NCBI GenBank assembly: GCA_963823075.1
Contig: CAWGKE010000023.1
Coordinates: 682,001-746,000, forward strand
Direction: 5' to 3'
Length of the DNA stretch: 64,000 nucleotides
DNA from: UBA4732 sp963823075
Lineage (GTDB): Bacteria; Planctomycetota; Planctomycetia; Gemmatales; Gemmataceae
Shown: one piece after another, positions 1 through 10,500 of the stretch
How the letters are laid out: each line of letters begins with the position of its first letter
Position numbering within the stretch: the stretch's first letter is position 1
The notes under the pieces: generated by a model
Told to the model about the DNA's origin: nothing
What the model saw: only the letters and a program-made list of their open reading frames with translations
The model's database searches: none
Made by a program: the position numbers and the translations under genes

Positions 1-135
1 GGCGTGGTGACGACTGACGGACAGCGAGTCGAGGTAGACGGCCACGTCCGGCTGTCGGCCGATGAGCGCGCCGGCGGCGTCCAGCGGGTAGCGCTGGCCG
101 GCGTTGGGACCCTTGACAGCGATGAGTGCGGCCAT
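1..135 (-). CDS. FHA-domain protein, N-terminal part (runs off the left edge)
   Basis: The complement of 1-135 opens with ATG at 135 and reads 45 codons to the window edge. It contains a typical forkhead-associated domain start: a GQRYPL beta strand, then the L-I-G-R strand and the S-V-S-R-H-H-A block. The G-R, S and R-x-H residues match the phosphothreonine-binding positions of FHA domains. The FHA domain therefore begins almost at residue 1. FHA domains bind phosphothreonine peptides and, in planctomycetes, are often joined to GAF, cyclase or secretion-related domains. The missing C-terminal part decides the role. The gene starts 42 bp downstream of the surface-protein stop, on the same strand. 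The domain call is firm and the overall function unknown. Confidence 0.75.
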   Translation of the reverse strand, partial: MAALIAVKGPNAGQRYPLDAAGALIGRQPDVAVYLDSLSVSRHHA

Positions 136-177
136 GCTCGTGTTTTACGCCGCCAGGCGCGCCACGGCGAGCGGCCG

Positions 178-1275
178 TCACGACGCGCTGGTATAGAACT
201 CCTGCGTCTCGGCGAACGCCTCGCGCAGGCCGGTCATGCTGAGGCCCGAAAACACCCAGCCCTGCACGTCCTGCGGCGAAGGCGCGCCCGCGCCCCTCGC
301 CAGGCGCTCCAGCTCGTCGAAGTACAGGACGTAGACGAAGTCGCCGCGGAACTCGGCCGAGCCGAGCACCGCGAACGCCTCGCCGGAGCGGCCGCTCCGC
401 GGGCCGACCGCCTGCTCATAGCTGGCCACGTCGGCGGCGCTGGCCGGGCGGCCCAGCGTCGCCAGGAACAGCTCCTGGACGAACCCCGTATCCGTACCGC
501 CGCTCCGGGCGTAGAACTCGCCCGCGCCGAGGATGCTGCTCAGGACCGTTTCTTCCGACTGGCCCTGGACCAGCTCGTTGACGTACGGCAGCTCTTCGCC
601 GCCCTGCGCGGGTCGGCCCAGATAGTCCACGAACCACTGTTTCACCAGCACGTCGCGGGCCTCCGCCGACCGGGCCAGGGAGTCCACGACCGCCGCCCGG
701 TTCCCGGTCGCGTCCAGGTAGGACGCGTAGTAGGCGACCTCGGCGGGGGAGGCGTTGCGGTGCAGGAACTGGTGGTACAGGGCCTGGACGTAGGACTGGT
801 TGGCGGTCTGGCCCGTGACGACGGCCACGAAGTTCGCGTACTGGACGACGCTGGGGCCGCCCCCGAAGTACTGGGCCGTGACGTAGCCGCTGCCCGGCCC
901 GGTCGGCAGGTTGTGGATCACCGCCCCGCCGACCTCGTCGATGACTTGCAGGCCGTTGGCCCCGCCCTGGCCGTCCACCGCCACGTTGGAGTAGTTGGAC
1001 AGGTTGTTGACGTAGACGTTGACCACGTCGTTGCCGGCCCCGGCGTACACCGCGATAGGCATGCCGGCGACCTTGGCGACGAGGTTGACCGTGTTGCCGA
1101 ACGCGCCGCCGGCGAAGGTCAGCGCCCCGATGTTGAAGTAGTGCAGCTGGCCGCCCGGCCCGAACAGGAAATCGCCGGGGGAAGAGCCGACGCTGCTCTC
1201 GGTGATGGAGGCGTCCGTTTGCCCGGCCGCGGCCGTGTCATCGACCGTCAGCTGGGCGCCCTGGTTGACGATCAC
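178..1275 (-). CDS. C-terminal part of giant surface protein, DUF4214 repeats (frameshifted from upstream part)
   Basis: This 365-codon frame continues the repeat protein whose main part is 1272-7244. It is displaced by two frameshifts, near 1735 and near 1335. The middle piece, about 1340-1735, stays intact in a third frame and carries the same Asp/Gly-rich repeats. The tail contains at least two DUF4214-like units of about 60-70 residues, each with aromatic helices followed by F-L-x-R or L-G-R-P-A. DUF4214 often ends large secreted or S-layer-like proteins. No membrane anchor or sorting signal follows. Read through, the locus would encode about 2355 residues. An indel error is more likely than a real split because all three frames keep the repeat pattern. 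Confidence 0.7.
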   Translation of the reverse strand: MIVNQGAQLTVDDTAAAGQTDASITESSVGSSPGDFLFGPGGQLHYFNIGALTFAGGAFGNTVNLVAKVAGMPIAVYAGAGNDVVNVYVNNLSNYSNVAVDGQGGANGLQVIDEVGGAVIHNLPTGPGSGYVTAQYFGGGPSVVQYANFVAVVTGQTANQSYVQALYHQFLHRNASPAEVAYYASYLDATGNRAAVVDSLARSAEARDVLVKQWFVDYLGRPAQGGEELPYVNELVQGQSEETVLSSILGAGEFYARSGGTDTGFVQELFLATLGRPASAADVASYEQAVGPRSGRSGEAFAVLGSAEFRGDFVYVLYFDELERLARGAGAPSPQDVQGWVFSGLSMTGLREAFAETQEFYTSAS

Positions 1276-4200
1276 CGGCGCCGTGATGCGGGCCAGGTCG
1301 GCGACGTAGAACGAGTCGGCGCCGCCGCCGCCGTTGAGCGACGATCGGGGACGCCGCGCCGGTGACGACGAAGGAGTCCGCCGCCGGGCCGCCGTATACG
1401 GTCCCGAACCCCGTGAAGGTGAGGACGCGGCCGGCCGCCGAGTAGTTGCTGAAGGCGTCGATCCCCCAGGCCGCGTTCGCGTTCAGGCCGATGAGGGCGG
1501 CGGAATTGTTGCCGGCGATGCCGTCGATGCTGGTGAACACGGCGGCGCCGCCCGCGACGCCCCCGAAGCCGTGGGTGGCGCCCAGGGCGGTCAGCGCGAC
1601 GTTCCCGGCCGAGGGGTCGGCCGACAGGTCCAGGCCGTTGACGCCGGCGCCGCCGTCGAGGACGCCGCTCACCGACCCGCCGTTGCCGAAAACGAAGTCG
1701 TCGTTGCCCGAGCCGCCCACGAGGTTCTGGATGTTGAGGAACGGAGAGAGGCACGCCCGAGAGGTAGCCGCTGTTGACGCCCGTGACGCCCCAGACCTCG
1801 TTCTGGTTCGGGCCTGTCAAGGTGTTGTCGCCGCCGCCGCCGTCGATGCCGCCCATCAATGCGGCGCCGGCGTGGACGATGAAATCGTCGTTGCCCGAGC
1901 CGCCGATCACTTCCAGGATGTTCTGGAACGACCCCACCACGCCCTGAATGTCGCCGGCGTCCGTGCCGATGAGGTCCCAGACGGCGTTCTGGTTCGGCCC
2001 CGTCAGCGTGTTGGCGCCGCCGCCGCCGTCGATCGCGCCGGGGAACGTCGCCCCGGTCGCCACGACGAAGCTGTCCACGTTGGCGCCGCCGGTCAGGTTC
2101 TGGTAGCTGCTGAAGTGGAGCGTCAGGCCGCTGGCCGTGTACGTGTCGGCCCCGCCGACGCCGATGTTCCAGCCGGCCGCCAGGTTCGCCCCGGTCAGCG
2201 TCTGCGGCGCGGCGGTCGCGCTGCCGATGAGCGTGTCGATGTCGGTAAAGGCGGTGGTGAGGGCGCCGACCGACCCGGCGAAACCGTCGATCGCCCCCGT
2301 GCCGGTCAGGAGGGCGTTTTGGGCGGTGAGGTAGGCGGACAGGTTCAACGTGTCGGCGCCGGCCCCGCCGTCCACCGTGCCGCTGAGCGTGGCCGCGTTG
2401 GAGAAGACGAAATCGTCGTTGGCCGTGCCGCCGGTCAGGTTCTGGATGTTCTGGAACGAGGCGACCACGCCGCCAGCGATGTTCCCGGTGTTCGCCCCGG
2501 TGACGTTCCACGTCGCGTTCTGGTTCGGCCCCGTCAGCGTGTTGGTCCCGGCGCCGCCGTCGAGGACGCCGGCGAACGTCGCCCCGGCCGCCACGACGAA
2601 GTTGTCGTTTCCTGAGCCGCCGGTGAGGTCCTGGAAATTGGAGAAGGTCAGCGTGTGGCCGCTGGCGGCGTAGCCGTCCGCCCCGCCGACGCCGACCGAC
2701 CAGACGGCGTTGAGGTTCGTCCCCGTCAGCGTCTGCGGGGTCGCGGTCGCGCTGCCGATGATGTTGTCGATGTCGGTGAAGCCGCCGGTTATGGCCGCCG
2801 GCGTCCCGGCGAAGCCGTCGGTGGCGCCCAGGCCGGTCAGGGTGATGTTCAGCGGCGTGGTATAGGCCGAGAAGTCGAGCGTGTCCGTGCCGCCGCCGCC
2901 GTCAATGGCGCCGGCGAACGTCGCGCCGGGGGCGAAGACGAAGTCGTCGGCGCCCGCGCCGCCGGTGAGGTTCGTGATGCCGGAGAAGGCGAAGTTTCGG
3001 CCGCTGCCGTTGATGGTGTAGCTGCCGGCGCCCCCGATCGCCCACGTCGCGGCGCCGTTGAGGCCGGTCAGCGTGGCCCCGGCGGCGGGGCCGCCAATGA
3101 GCGTTTCCAGATCGGTAAAGCCGGTGACGCCGGTTACGTTCCCGGCGTAGCCGTCGATGGGGCCCAGGCCAGTCAGGGCCGCGTTCGTGGCCGTCATGTA
3201 GGCCGACACGTTCAGCGTGTCGTTGCCGGCGCCGCCGTCCACCGCGCCGCTGAGCGTGGCCCCGTTGCTGAAGACGAAGTCGTCGTTTCCCGTTCCGCCG
3301 ACCAGGTTTTGGATGTTGACGAACGACGGGACCAGGCCGGGCAGGTTTCCGGCGTTGGCGCCAGTCACGTTCCAGACTTCCGCCGTGTTCGGCCCGGCCA
3401 GCGTGTTGTTCCCGGCGCCGCCGTCGATGGAAGCGACGCCGCCCGCCGTCACGTTGAACTGGTCGGCCGCCGACCCGCCGACCAGCTGGCTGACGTGCTG
3501 GAACGTCATGCCGTTAAGCGAGCCGGCGTCCAATCCGGTGACGTTCCAGGTGTTGGCGATGTTGTCCCCGGTCAGCGTGTTGGTCCCGGCGCCGCCGTCG
3601 ATGCTCGTGACCGTGCCGCCCTGGACGTTGAACTGGTCGGTCAGCGGGCCGCCGACCAGGTTGGCGATGTTGCTGAAAGCGATCGTGTTGAGCGTGCCGC
3701 TGTTGGTCCCGGTGATGTCCCAGGTGTTGGCCGTGGCATCGCCGGTGATAGTGTTGTTCCCGGCGCCGCCGTCGATTGTGGCGACGCTGCCGCCGGCGAT
3801 GATGAACTGGTCGTTCAGCGAGCCGCCGATCAGATGCGCGATGCCGCTGAAGTTGTAGGTGAACGTGCCGTTCTCGACGAGCGTGCCGCTGCCCGGGCCG
3901 GTGATGGTCCACACGTTGTTGGTGTTGGAGCCGATCAGCGTGTCGCTGCCGGTGAAGAGGTCGATGTTGTTGAATCCACCGAGGACGGTGGCCGTCCCCG
4001 CGTAGCCGTGGGCCGTCCCCGGACCGGTCACGTTGAAGCCGGCCCCGGTCACGGCGCTGATGTTGAGCGAGTCCGACTCAGGGCGGAGGCCGCCGCCGTC
4101 GATGTTCCCCAGCAGCGAGCCGTTGGCGCCGAAGGTGAACGTGTCGGCGCCCGAGCCGCCGGTCAGGTTTTCGATATTGGTGAAGGCGGTCGTGCCGTTG

Positions 4201-7200
4201 AGGTTGCCGCTGTTCGCCCCGGTGACGTTCCAGCTGTTGGCGGCGTTGGGGCCGGTCAGGGTGTTGTTGCCCGTGCCGCCGTCCACGGACGTGACGCTGC
4301 CGCCGGTCAGGTTGAACGTGTCGTCGCCCGCGCCGCCGTTGGCGGTGACGACGCTTCCGCTGACGAAGTTGAACGTGTCGGCGCCCGTGCCGCCGAATAG
4401 ACCCTGGATATTGGCGAACGACGTGACCACGCCGGCGTCGTTGCCGCTGTTGGTCCCGGTGACGTTGTACGTGTCGCCCAGGTTCGTGCCGGTCAGGGTG
4501 TTGGCCCCGGTCCCGCCGTCGAGGTTGAGCGTCGCCCCCGACGGCAGGGCGGCCGTAACGGCAAAGGTGTCGTTGCCGGCCTGGCCGTTGATGTCGTCCG
4601 TGCTGTTGGCGCCGACCCCCTTCACGGTGATGCTGTCGTTGCCGGCGCCGGCGTTGATCGTGGTGGTCTGTCCGGGCGTCGTGGTGTTGACGACGAACGT
4701 GTTGCCGTGGGCGCCGCCGTCGATCGTCAGGCCGGACGTGTCGGCGAACTCGTAGTTGATGTCGGCTGGGGCCAGGCCGTTGACCTTGCCCCAGACATCG
4801 TTGGAGTTGCTCTCGAAGTCGTTGACGTTGGGCGTGAAGGACGACAGCGTCACCGTCCGGGCGCCGGCGTCGGCCGAGTCGTCGAGGACAAGGAGGGCGT
4901 TTAGCCCGCCGGTGTTCTCGATGTTGAGCGTGCCGGCGATGGCCTGGACGCTGCCGGCCGAGCTGACCGTCACTGAGTCCCCCGCGGCGCCGCCGACGAC
5001 GTTGGTGACTACACCGGCGGGAGTGGACGGGATGTTGAACGAGTTGCCGGCGGCCGACCCTGCCGCAAACGTCTGAGTGTTCAGCCCCTTGGCGCGGATC
5101 GAGTCGTTGAGGTTGAACGTGTCGCCGCCGACCGCGCCCTGGAACAGGACGCTGGGCTTTTGGGAGAAGACGATGGTGGGGAACGCGGCGGCGGAGCTGG
5201 CGATCTGCGTGGCCTGGACGCCGTTGAGCGGGCCGAAGTTGGTCACGTTGATGGTCTGGCCGCCCAGCCGGCCGTTGTAGGTGACCTTGCCGCTGATCGC
5301 CGTCGTGTCGTCGAGGGTCCTGACGTGGGCGAACGTGATGGTCGTACTGCCGTCGAAGACGGCCGTGCCGGAGTTGGCCGACGTGGGCGTCACCACCTCG
5401 TTGGTGAACGGCGAGAAGCCGAGCAGGTTCAGCGTGTTGTTGCCGGTCATGCCGTCGAAGTTAAGCCCCCCGCTGGGGATGAAATTGCCGTTGGTGAAGT
5501 CGAGGCTGAGCGTGTCGTTGGTCGTGTCGCCGAGCACGATGATCGACGTGAAGCTGCCGCGGGGGAACAGCCCCGTGGGGTTGCCGTTCTCCAGCGTCTG
5601 GACTTCGAGGGTGGTCGGGTCGATCCGGATCGTCACGTTGTTGAAGCCGTTCCCCATGTCGAGGAGGAGCGTGCCGGCGTTGATCAGGCCGTTGGCGTCA
5701 ACGTTCACCAAATAGGCGCCGGTGCCGTCGCTGGGCGGGAGGCTGAATTGCGTCGTGACGGGGGCGGCGCCCGTCTGCACGCCGACGCTGCTCCAGTTGA
5801 ACGTGCGTCCGTAGGCGACGTTGCCCAACCCGTCCGTGAAGCTGAGGATTGGGTAGTTGCTGGCCATCTCGGCGTCGTCGCCGTAGGTGGCCCCCTCGGA
5901 GATGCCGTTCAGCTGCGTTCCGGTCAGGGTGAAGTTGCCGCCGCTCCGGACGATCGTGGAGACCGTCGCCTGGCCGGCGGCGACCTGGGGGCTGTCCGGC
6001 GTGTAGGCGAAGAGGTCGTCGGTCGAATTGCTGAACAGGGCCTGCCCGTTGGGCAGCATCAGGAAGCGGTCTTCAAAGGCCGGGCCGGAGAGGTCCAGTC
6101 CGGTGGCGGCCGGAACCTGGGTGAACGCGTTCGTGGCCGGGTCGTACTGGAAGATGAAGGTCGGGCCGGGGAAGTTGTTGCCGTCGATGGGGCTGGCGGT
6201 CACCAGCACCTTGCCGTTGGGCAGGATGGCGGCCGGCGCGTCGAAGGCGCCGTAGCCGTTGGGGTTGCCGTCGGGGTTGGGGATGTCCGGCCCGGCGACC
6301 CACGAGTTGGTCCCAGGAGTGTACAGCGCGGTGTGCCCGCTGGCGCCGATGTAGAAGACGCGGCCGTCGGGCAGCAACACCGGCGGCCCATTCTCGGGGA
6401 CGATGGGGGCGCCGCCGTTGGATTCGAGCTGGACGGGGACGGCGCCGGCGTCCACCCACTTGTCCAGGGCGGGGGTCGCGCCGGGGACGAACCGCTGCCC
6501 GATATCGTTCGGAGTTCCCTGGATGGAGTAGGTGAGGATGCTGCCGTCGGCCAGCTTGACCCAGCCTTCCTCGGCGCTGGTGTCGCCGTGCAGCAGACTC
6601 GGCCCGTCCGACCACTTGTTGGTCGTCGGGTTGTAAATGTAGGTCTGCGAGCCGCCGTTGTAACCGAACAGGACTGTGCCGTCGGCCAGCACCTCCGAAG
6701 GCCCGTCGCCGAACGTGGTGATCGGGTGAGCGGGGGTAGTGACGTTCGGGATGTTGGTCCAGGTGTTGGTGGTCGGGTCGTAGATTTCCCCCGTGTTGGT
6801 TTCCCCGCCAGCATTGGAGTATTCACCGCCCACCACGAGGACGCGGCCGTCGGGCAGCACATCGGACGTGTAGAACAGCCGTTGCACGTTCATCGACGCC
6901 AGCTTGGTCCAGGTCCCGTCGGCGTAGTTGCCGGTGTTGTCCGGCGTGAGCTTGTACCAGTCGCTGGAGGGGTTGCCGCCGGTGGAGGAGGTGAAGCCGC
7001 CCGGCCCTCCGCCATTGACCATGACGGAGCCGTCCGACAGCAGCAGCATTGTGCTGGTGCCGTTCGCCGACGGGACGGGGTTGGCCAGGCCGGTCCACGT
7101 CCCCGTCAACAGCGTTCGCTCTTCCAGGCGTTCGACGGCCAACGGCGCCGTGTGGCGTCGGGCCTGTTTTCGCTTCGCCTTGGGCCGCCCCAGAAGTCGT

Positions 7201-7244
7201 TCCGACAGCCGCCTGAGCCAACTGGGATGAGAGGTCAGAGCCAT
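1272..7244 (-). CDS. Giant extracellular protein: kelch-like N-terminal domain plus Asp/Gly-rich repeats
   Basis: The ATG at 7244 is chosen because it opens directly with a basic N-terminus (W-L-R-R-L, R-P-K-A-K-R-K) followed by V-E-R-L-E-E-R-T-L-L. This planctomycete motif is typical of large exported proteins. Residues about 50-430 form kelch-like units with G-R-V-L-V-V-G-G and Y-D-P-T-T-N-T-W, similar to the galactose-oxidase propeller; no radical Cys/Tyr pair was identified. An E-set-like segment follows. The remainder is about 17 units of 70-110 residues with G-G-x-G-N-D-x-F and D-G-G-A-G-x-N-T-L, resembling calcium-binding RTX-type repeats. The frame breaks near 1735, and the continuation is described under 178-1275. 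A role in cell-surface adhesion or matrix is inferred. Confidence 0.75.
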   Translation of the reverse strand: MALTSHPSWLRRLSERLLGRPKAKRKQARRHTAPLAVERLEERTLLTGTWTGLANPVPSANGTSTMLLLSDGSVMVNGGGPGGFTSSTGGNPSSDWYKLTPDNTGNYADGTWTKLASMNVQRLFYTSDVLPDGRVLVVGGEYSNAGGETNTGEIYDPTTNTWTNIPNVTTPAHPITTFGDGPSEVLADGTVLFGYNGGSQTYIYNPTTNKWSDGPSLLHGDTSAEEGWVKLADGSILTYSIQGTPNDIGQRFVPGATPALDKWVDAGAVPVQLESNGGAPIVPENGPPVLLPDGRVFYIGASGHTALYTPGTNSWVAGPDIPNPDGNPNGYGAFDAPAAILPNGKVLVTASPIDGNNFPGPTFIFQYDPATNAFTQVPAATGLDLSGPAFEDRFLMLPNGQALFSNSTDDLFAYTPDSPQVAAGQATVSTIVRSGGNFTLTGTQLNGISEGATYGDDAEMASNYPILSFTDGLGNVAYGRTFNWSSVGVQTGAAPVTTQFSLPPSDGTGAYLVNVDANGLINAGTLLLDMGNGFNNVTIRIDPTTLEVQTLENGNPTGLFPRGSFTSIIVLGDTTNDTLSLDFTNGNFIPSGGLNFDGMTGNNTLNLLGFSPFTNEVVTPTSANSGTAVFDGSTTITFAHVRTLDDTTAISGKVTYNGRLGGQTINVTNFGPLNGVQATQIASSAAAFPTIVFSQKPSVLFQGAVGGDTFNLNDSIRAKGLNTQTFAAGSAAGNSFNIPSTPAGVVTNVVGGAAGDSVTVSSAGSVQAIAGTLNIENTGGLNALLVLDDSADAGARTVTLSSFTPNVNDFESNSNDVWGKVNGLAPADINYEFADTSGLTIDGGAHGNTFVVNTTTPGQTTTINAGAGNDSITVKGVGANSTDDINGQAGNDTFAVTAALPSGATLNLDGGTGANTLTGTNLGDTYNVTGTNSGNDAGVVTSFANIQGLFGGTGADTFNFVSGSVVTANGGAGDDTFNLTGGSVTSVDGGTGNNTLTGPNAANSWNVTGANSGNLNGTTAFTNIENLTGGSGADTFTFGANGSLLGNIDGGGLRPESDSLNISAVTGAGFNVTGPGTAHGYAGTATVLGGFNNIDLFTGSDTLIGSNTNNVWTITGPGSGTLVENGTFTYNFSGIAHLIGGSLNDQFIIAGGSVATIDGGAGNNTITGDATANTWDITGTNSGTLNTIAFSNIANLVGGPLTDQFNVQGGTVTSIDGGAGTNTLTGDNIANTWNVTGLDAGSLNGMTFQHVSQLVGGSAADQFNVTAGGVASIDGGAGNNTLAGPNTAEVWNVTGANAGNLPGLVPSFVNIQNLVGGTGNDDFVFSNGATLSGAVDGGAGNDTLNVSAYMTATNAALTGLGPIDGYAGNVTGVTGFTDLETLIGGPAAGATLTGLNGAATWAIGGAGSYTINGSGRNFAFSGITNLTGGAGADDFVFAPGATFAGAIDGGGGTDTLDFSAYTTPLNITLTGLGATDGFAGTPAAITGGFTDIDNIIGSATATPQTLTGTNLNAVWSVGVGGADGYAASGHTLTFSNFQDLTGGSGNDNFVVAAGATFAGVLDGGAGTNTLTGPNQNATWNVTGANTGNIAGGVVASFQNIQNLTGGTANDDFVFSNAATLSGTVDGGAGADTLNLSAYLTAQNALLTGTGAIDGFAGSVGALTTAFTDIDTLIGSATAAPQTLTGANLAAGWNIGVGGADTYTASGLTLHFSSYQNLTGGANVDSFVVATGATFPGAIDGGGGANTLTGPNQNAVWDLIGTDAGDIQGVVGSFQNILEVIGGSGNDDFIVHAGAALMGGIDGGGGDNTLTGPNQNEVWGVTGVNSGYLSGVPLSVPQHPEPRGRLGQRRLRFRQRRVGERRPRRRRRRQRPGPVGRPLGRERRADRPGRHPRLRGRRGRRRRVHQHRRHRRQQFRRPHRPERERGLGDRRLQQLLGGRPRPHLHGVRDRIRRPGGGLLRRHRRGVPDRRSTAAAAPTRSTSPTWPASRRR

Positions 7245-7593
7245 GTGTATTACTTCTTTCGGAGGACAGAGCAAAGGATGCGACCGGCGTCATTGCCCCA
7301 CGACAGCCAGTCCACCGCGACTGGGTTCCAGCAAGGGTTCACGGATCGGATCGGCGCGTCCCTTCCCGCTGCGAGTCGGCGGACGAGGTAAGGAAAAAGG
7401 CCGCCTGCACGGCCCGGCGCGCCGCCGCTGGGGCGGGGCGCCGTGGCGGGTCGAATGAGGGAAGGTTTAGGGGTCGTCCGGTACGTTCCGACCAGTTTAC
7501 GCACTCTCGGCGCGGGAGTCCAGGGAATTTGGGAAGATATTCATATCGGAGTGCGTTGAAGCGGTCGGGCAAGATATTCGCGCCTCGCAACCG
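7245..7593. other. Intergenic region upstream of giant surface protein
   Basis: This 349-bp gap lies between two minus-strand genes. It should hold the promoter of the giant surface protein, but no convincing -35/-10 pair was found. A short possible terminator hairpin for the kinase/TPR gene is at 7394-7414. Short open frames here on either strand show no recognisable protein features. Confidence 0.5.
7394..7414 (-). terminator. Possible short intrinsic terminator after kinase/TPR gene
   Basis: Read on the minus strand, GGCCG and CGGCC form a five-base-pair stem with a six-base loop, followed directly by five T. It lies 180 bp downstream of the kinase/TPR stop and before the giant gene. The stem is short, so the call is tentative. 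Confidence 0.3.
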
Positions 7594-10500
7594 TCAGGCC
7601 GGGCGCGACCGGCCTGCTTCGTACAGGGCCAAACGTGACTGATACTCCGCCTTTTCCGCCTCCTCCGCCAGCTCCACGGCCGCCCGCTGCCGCTCCGCCG
7701 CCTCGGCGAATTTGCCGCCGGCCGCCAGCGCCGCCGCCAGCGTGTCGAGGTAGGCCGGCTCCCGGTCGTTCGTCAACGCACACGCCCGGCGGGCATATTC
7801 CTCGGCCTTCGCGGCGTCGCGCCCCTCCAGCTGCGGCAGCGTCGCCCACAGCCACGCCAGGTTGTTGAGCGTCCGCGCGTCGTCCGGCGCCCGTCGCAGC
7901 GCCTCCTCGTTGTCGGCCACGGCCCGCTCATAATCGCCGAGTTCCGCGTACAGCCGGCCGCGGTCGTGGTAGGCGGCGAGGTCGTCGGGATTCAGACGCA
8001 GCGCCTCCGTATAGTCAGTCATCGCCCCGTCGCGGTCGCCGCGTTCCCGGCGGACGGCGGCGCGGTTGCCGTAGGCGGCGGCGAAGGCGGGATCGGCCGC
8101 CAGCGCGGCGTCGTAGTCGGCCAGGGCGGCGTCCAGGTCGCCGCGGCGCCGGTGCAAGTTGCCGCGATTGTTCCGGGCGGCGGCGTCCCGCGGCGCCAGC
8201 CGCACCGCCTCGTCCAGGTCGGCCAGCGCCCGGTCCAGGTCGCCGCGCCGCAGGTGGACCTCGGCGCGGTTGCAGTAGGCCGCCGCGTGGTCCGGCCGGA
8301 GCCGAATCGCCTCCGCGAAGTCCGCCAGGGCGCCGTCGAGATCGTCCATCCGGGCGCGGACGACGCCGCGGCCGAAAAAGGCCGAGGCCAGCAGCGGGTC
8401 GAGCCGAACCGCCTCGCCGTAGTCCGCCGCCGCTTTTTCGAGATCGCCGAGATCGGCGTGGGCGTCGCCGCGGTCCTTATAGACGCGGGCGTCGGCTGGG
8501 TTGAGACGAATCGCCTCGGAATAGTCGGCGATTGCCTTCTCCGGGTCGCGCAACCGGCTGCAGGCGTCGCCGCGGCCGGCGTAGGTCGCCGCGTCGGTGG
8601 GGTCCAGGCGGATCGCCTCGGCGTAATCGGCCAGGGCCTGCTCGTCGTCGCCAAGCTGACCGTAAGCACGGGCGCGGTGGACATGGGCCGCCGGGTCGTG
8701 CGGGTTGAGCTTGATCGCCGCCGTGCAGTCGGCCACGGCGGCGTCGAAATCGCCGCGGCCGGCGTGGGCGGCGGCACGCTGGAGAAATGCCTCCGCCTGG
8801 TCCGGCTTCAGGTCCAGCGAACGGGTGCAGTCGGCCACGGCCTCGGCGTACGCCCCCATCCGGCAGTGAACCGCGCCGCGCCGCGCCAGCACGGCCGCCG
8901 AATCGGGTTGCAGCTTCAGCGCCTCGTCGAGGTCGGCCAACGCCTGCGGAAACGCGCCGGCGCCGACATGGGCGGCCGCCCGCGCCATGTAGGCGTCGAT
9001 GAACGTGGGGTCGAGGGCCAGCGCCTCGGTGAAGTCGGCGACGGCCGGCTCGTGCTCGCCGACGGCGGTGCGGGTCTGGCCGCGCTCCAGATACAGGGCG
9101 GCGCTCGGATCCAGCCGGAGCGCGGCGTCGTAGTCGGCGAGGGCCTTGTCGTGCTGGCCCAGGGCGACGTACGACAAGGCCCGGTCCCAGACCGCTTTGA
9201 CGTTCTTCGGGTCGAGATGGATCACCCGGCCGAAGTCGGCGACGGCCCGCGCGTGGTCGCCGCGCAGGGCGTACGCCTTGCCGCGATTGCCGAAGGCCCA
9301 GGCGTTTTGCGGGTCCAGACGAACCGCCTCCGTGTAGTCGGCGACGGCCCGGTCGTAGTCGGCCGTGCAGTAGTAGGCGTTGCCGCGGTTGCAGTAGAGC
9401 GCCTCGTCGCGCGGATTGAGACGAAGCGCTTCCGTATAGTCCGCAATGGCCCGATCGTGCTCCTTGCGCTGGGCGTGGGCCAGGGCGCGATTGGCCAGCG
9501 CCTCCAGGTTGCGCGGTTCGCGCGCAGCGACTCCGTGAAGTCCGCGATGGCTTTGTCGTGGGCGCCGGCGCGGGCGTGGATCAGGCCGCGGCGGCGGTAG
9601 AGCGCGGCGTCGTCGGGCCGCAGCTGGATCGCTCGGCCGTAGTCGGCGACGGCCTGTGCAAGGTCGCCCTGGCGGGCGCAGGCGCCGGCCCGGCCCACGA
9701 GCGCGGCAAAGTCCGTCGGGTCGGCCGCCAGGGAGGCGGTGTGGTCGGCGATGGTCGAATCGTACATGGCGCGCTCGACCGCGTTGACGATTTCCCGGCC
9801 GCCGGGCAGCTGCGACAGCCGCTCCAGCACGGCGCCGAAGTGCGGCGGCCGGGCGCGGATCGTCCAGCCGGTCAGGTCGTCGAGCAGCTGCTTCCACGGC
9901 TCGGGCAGGATGACGAGATCGCCGCCGTCCGGGTCGGGCCGGCCGGTTAGCGCGAAGGCCGTGAGCTTGCCAAAAGCGTACACGTCGGAATGGGGTCCCA
10001 CCCAGACGGCGCCCTTGGGCTTGCCGACGGCCTCGGGCGGGGCGTAACCGATGGTGCGGACGACGCTGCGGCCCAGCGCGGTCTGGACGCGGGCGGCGGG
10101 GTGGCTGGCGCTGGCGTGGATCACGGCTCGATTGAGCGACAGCCCGGCGTCGAGCAACTTGACGCGCCAGTAGGGGCGGGGTAACCCCGCCCCTGCGCCG
10201 TCTGCCGACTTCTCCTGGCGGATCAGCACGGCGGACGGCCGGAGGCTGCGGTGCAGCATCCCGCGGCCGTGCAGCGCCTGGACGGCGCGGCCTACCTGCC
10301 AGCCGACCGCCAGCCAGTCCTCCGGCGACAGCGGGCCGTGCCGGGCGACGTGATCTGTCAGCGTTTGGCCCTCGAAATACTCCAGGATGAGATACGGTCT
10401 GGTTCGCTCGGCGTCGGCCCAGGCGCCGCCTCGAACGCAGACGAGGGCGGGGTGGTCGAGTTCCTGCATCCATGCGCACTCGCGGAAGACGGCCTCGGCG

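Noticed and set aside
5160..7391. Long open frame on the plus strand opposite the giant surface protein
   Set aside because: It is antisense to a clearly coding repeat protein; composition (Arg/Gly/Val-rich, no domain) is that expected for the complement of high-GC Gly/Asp/Thr codons.
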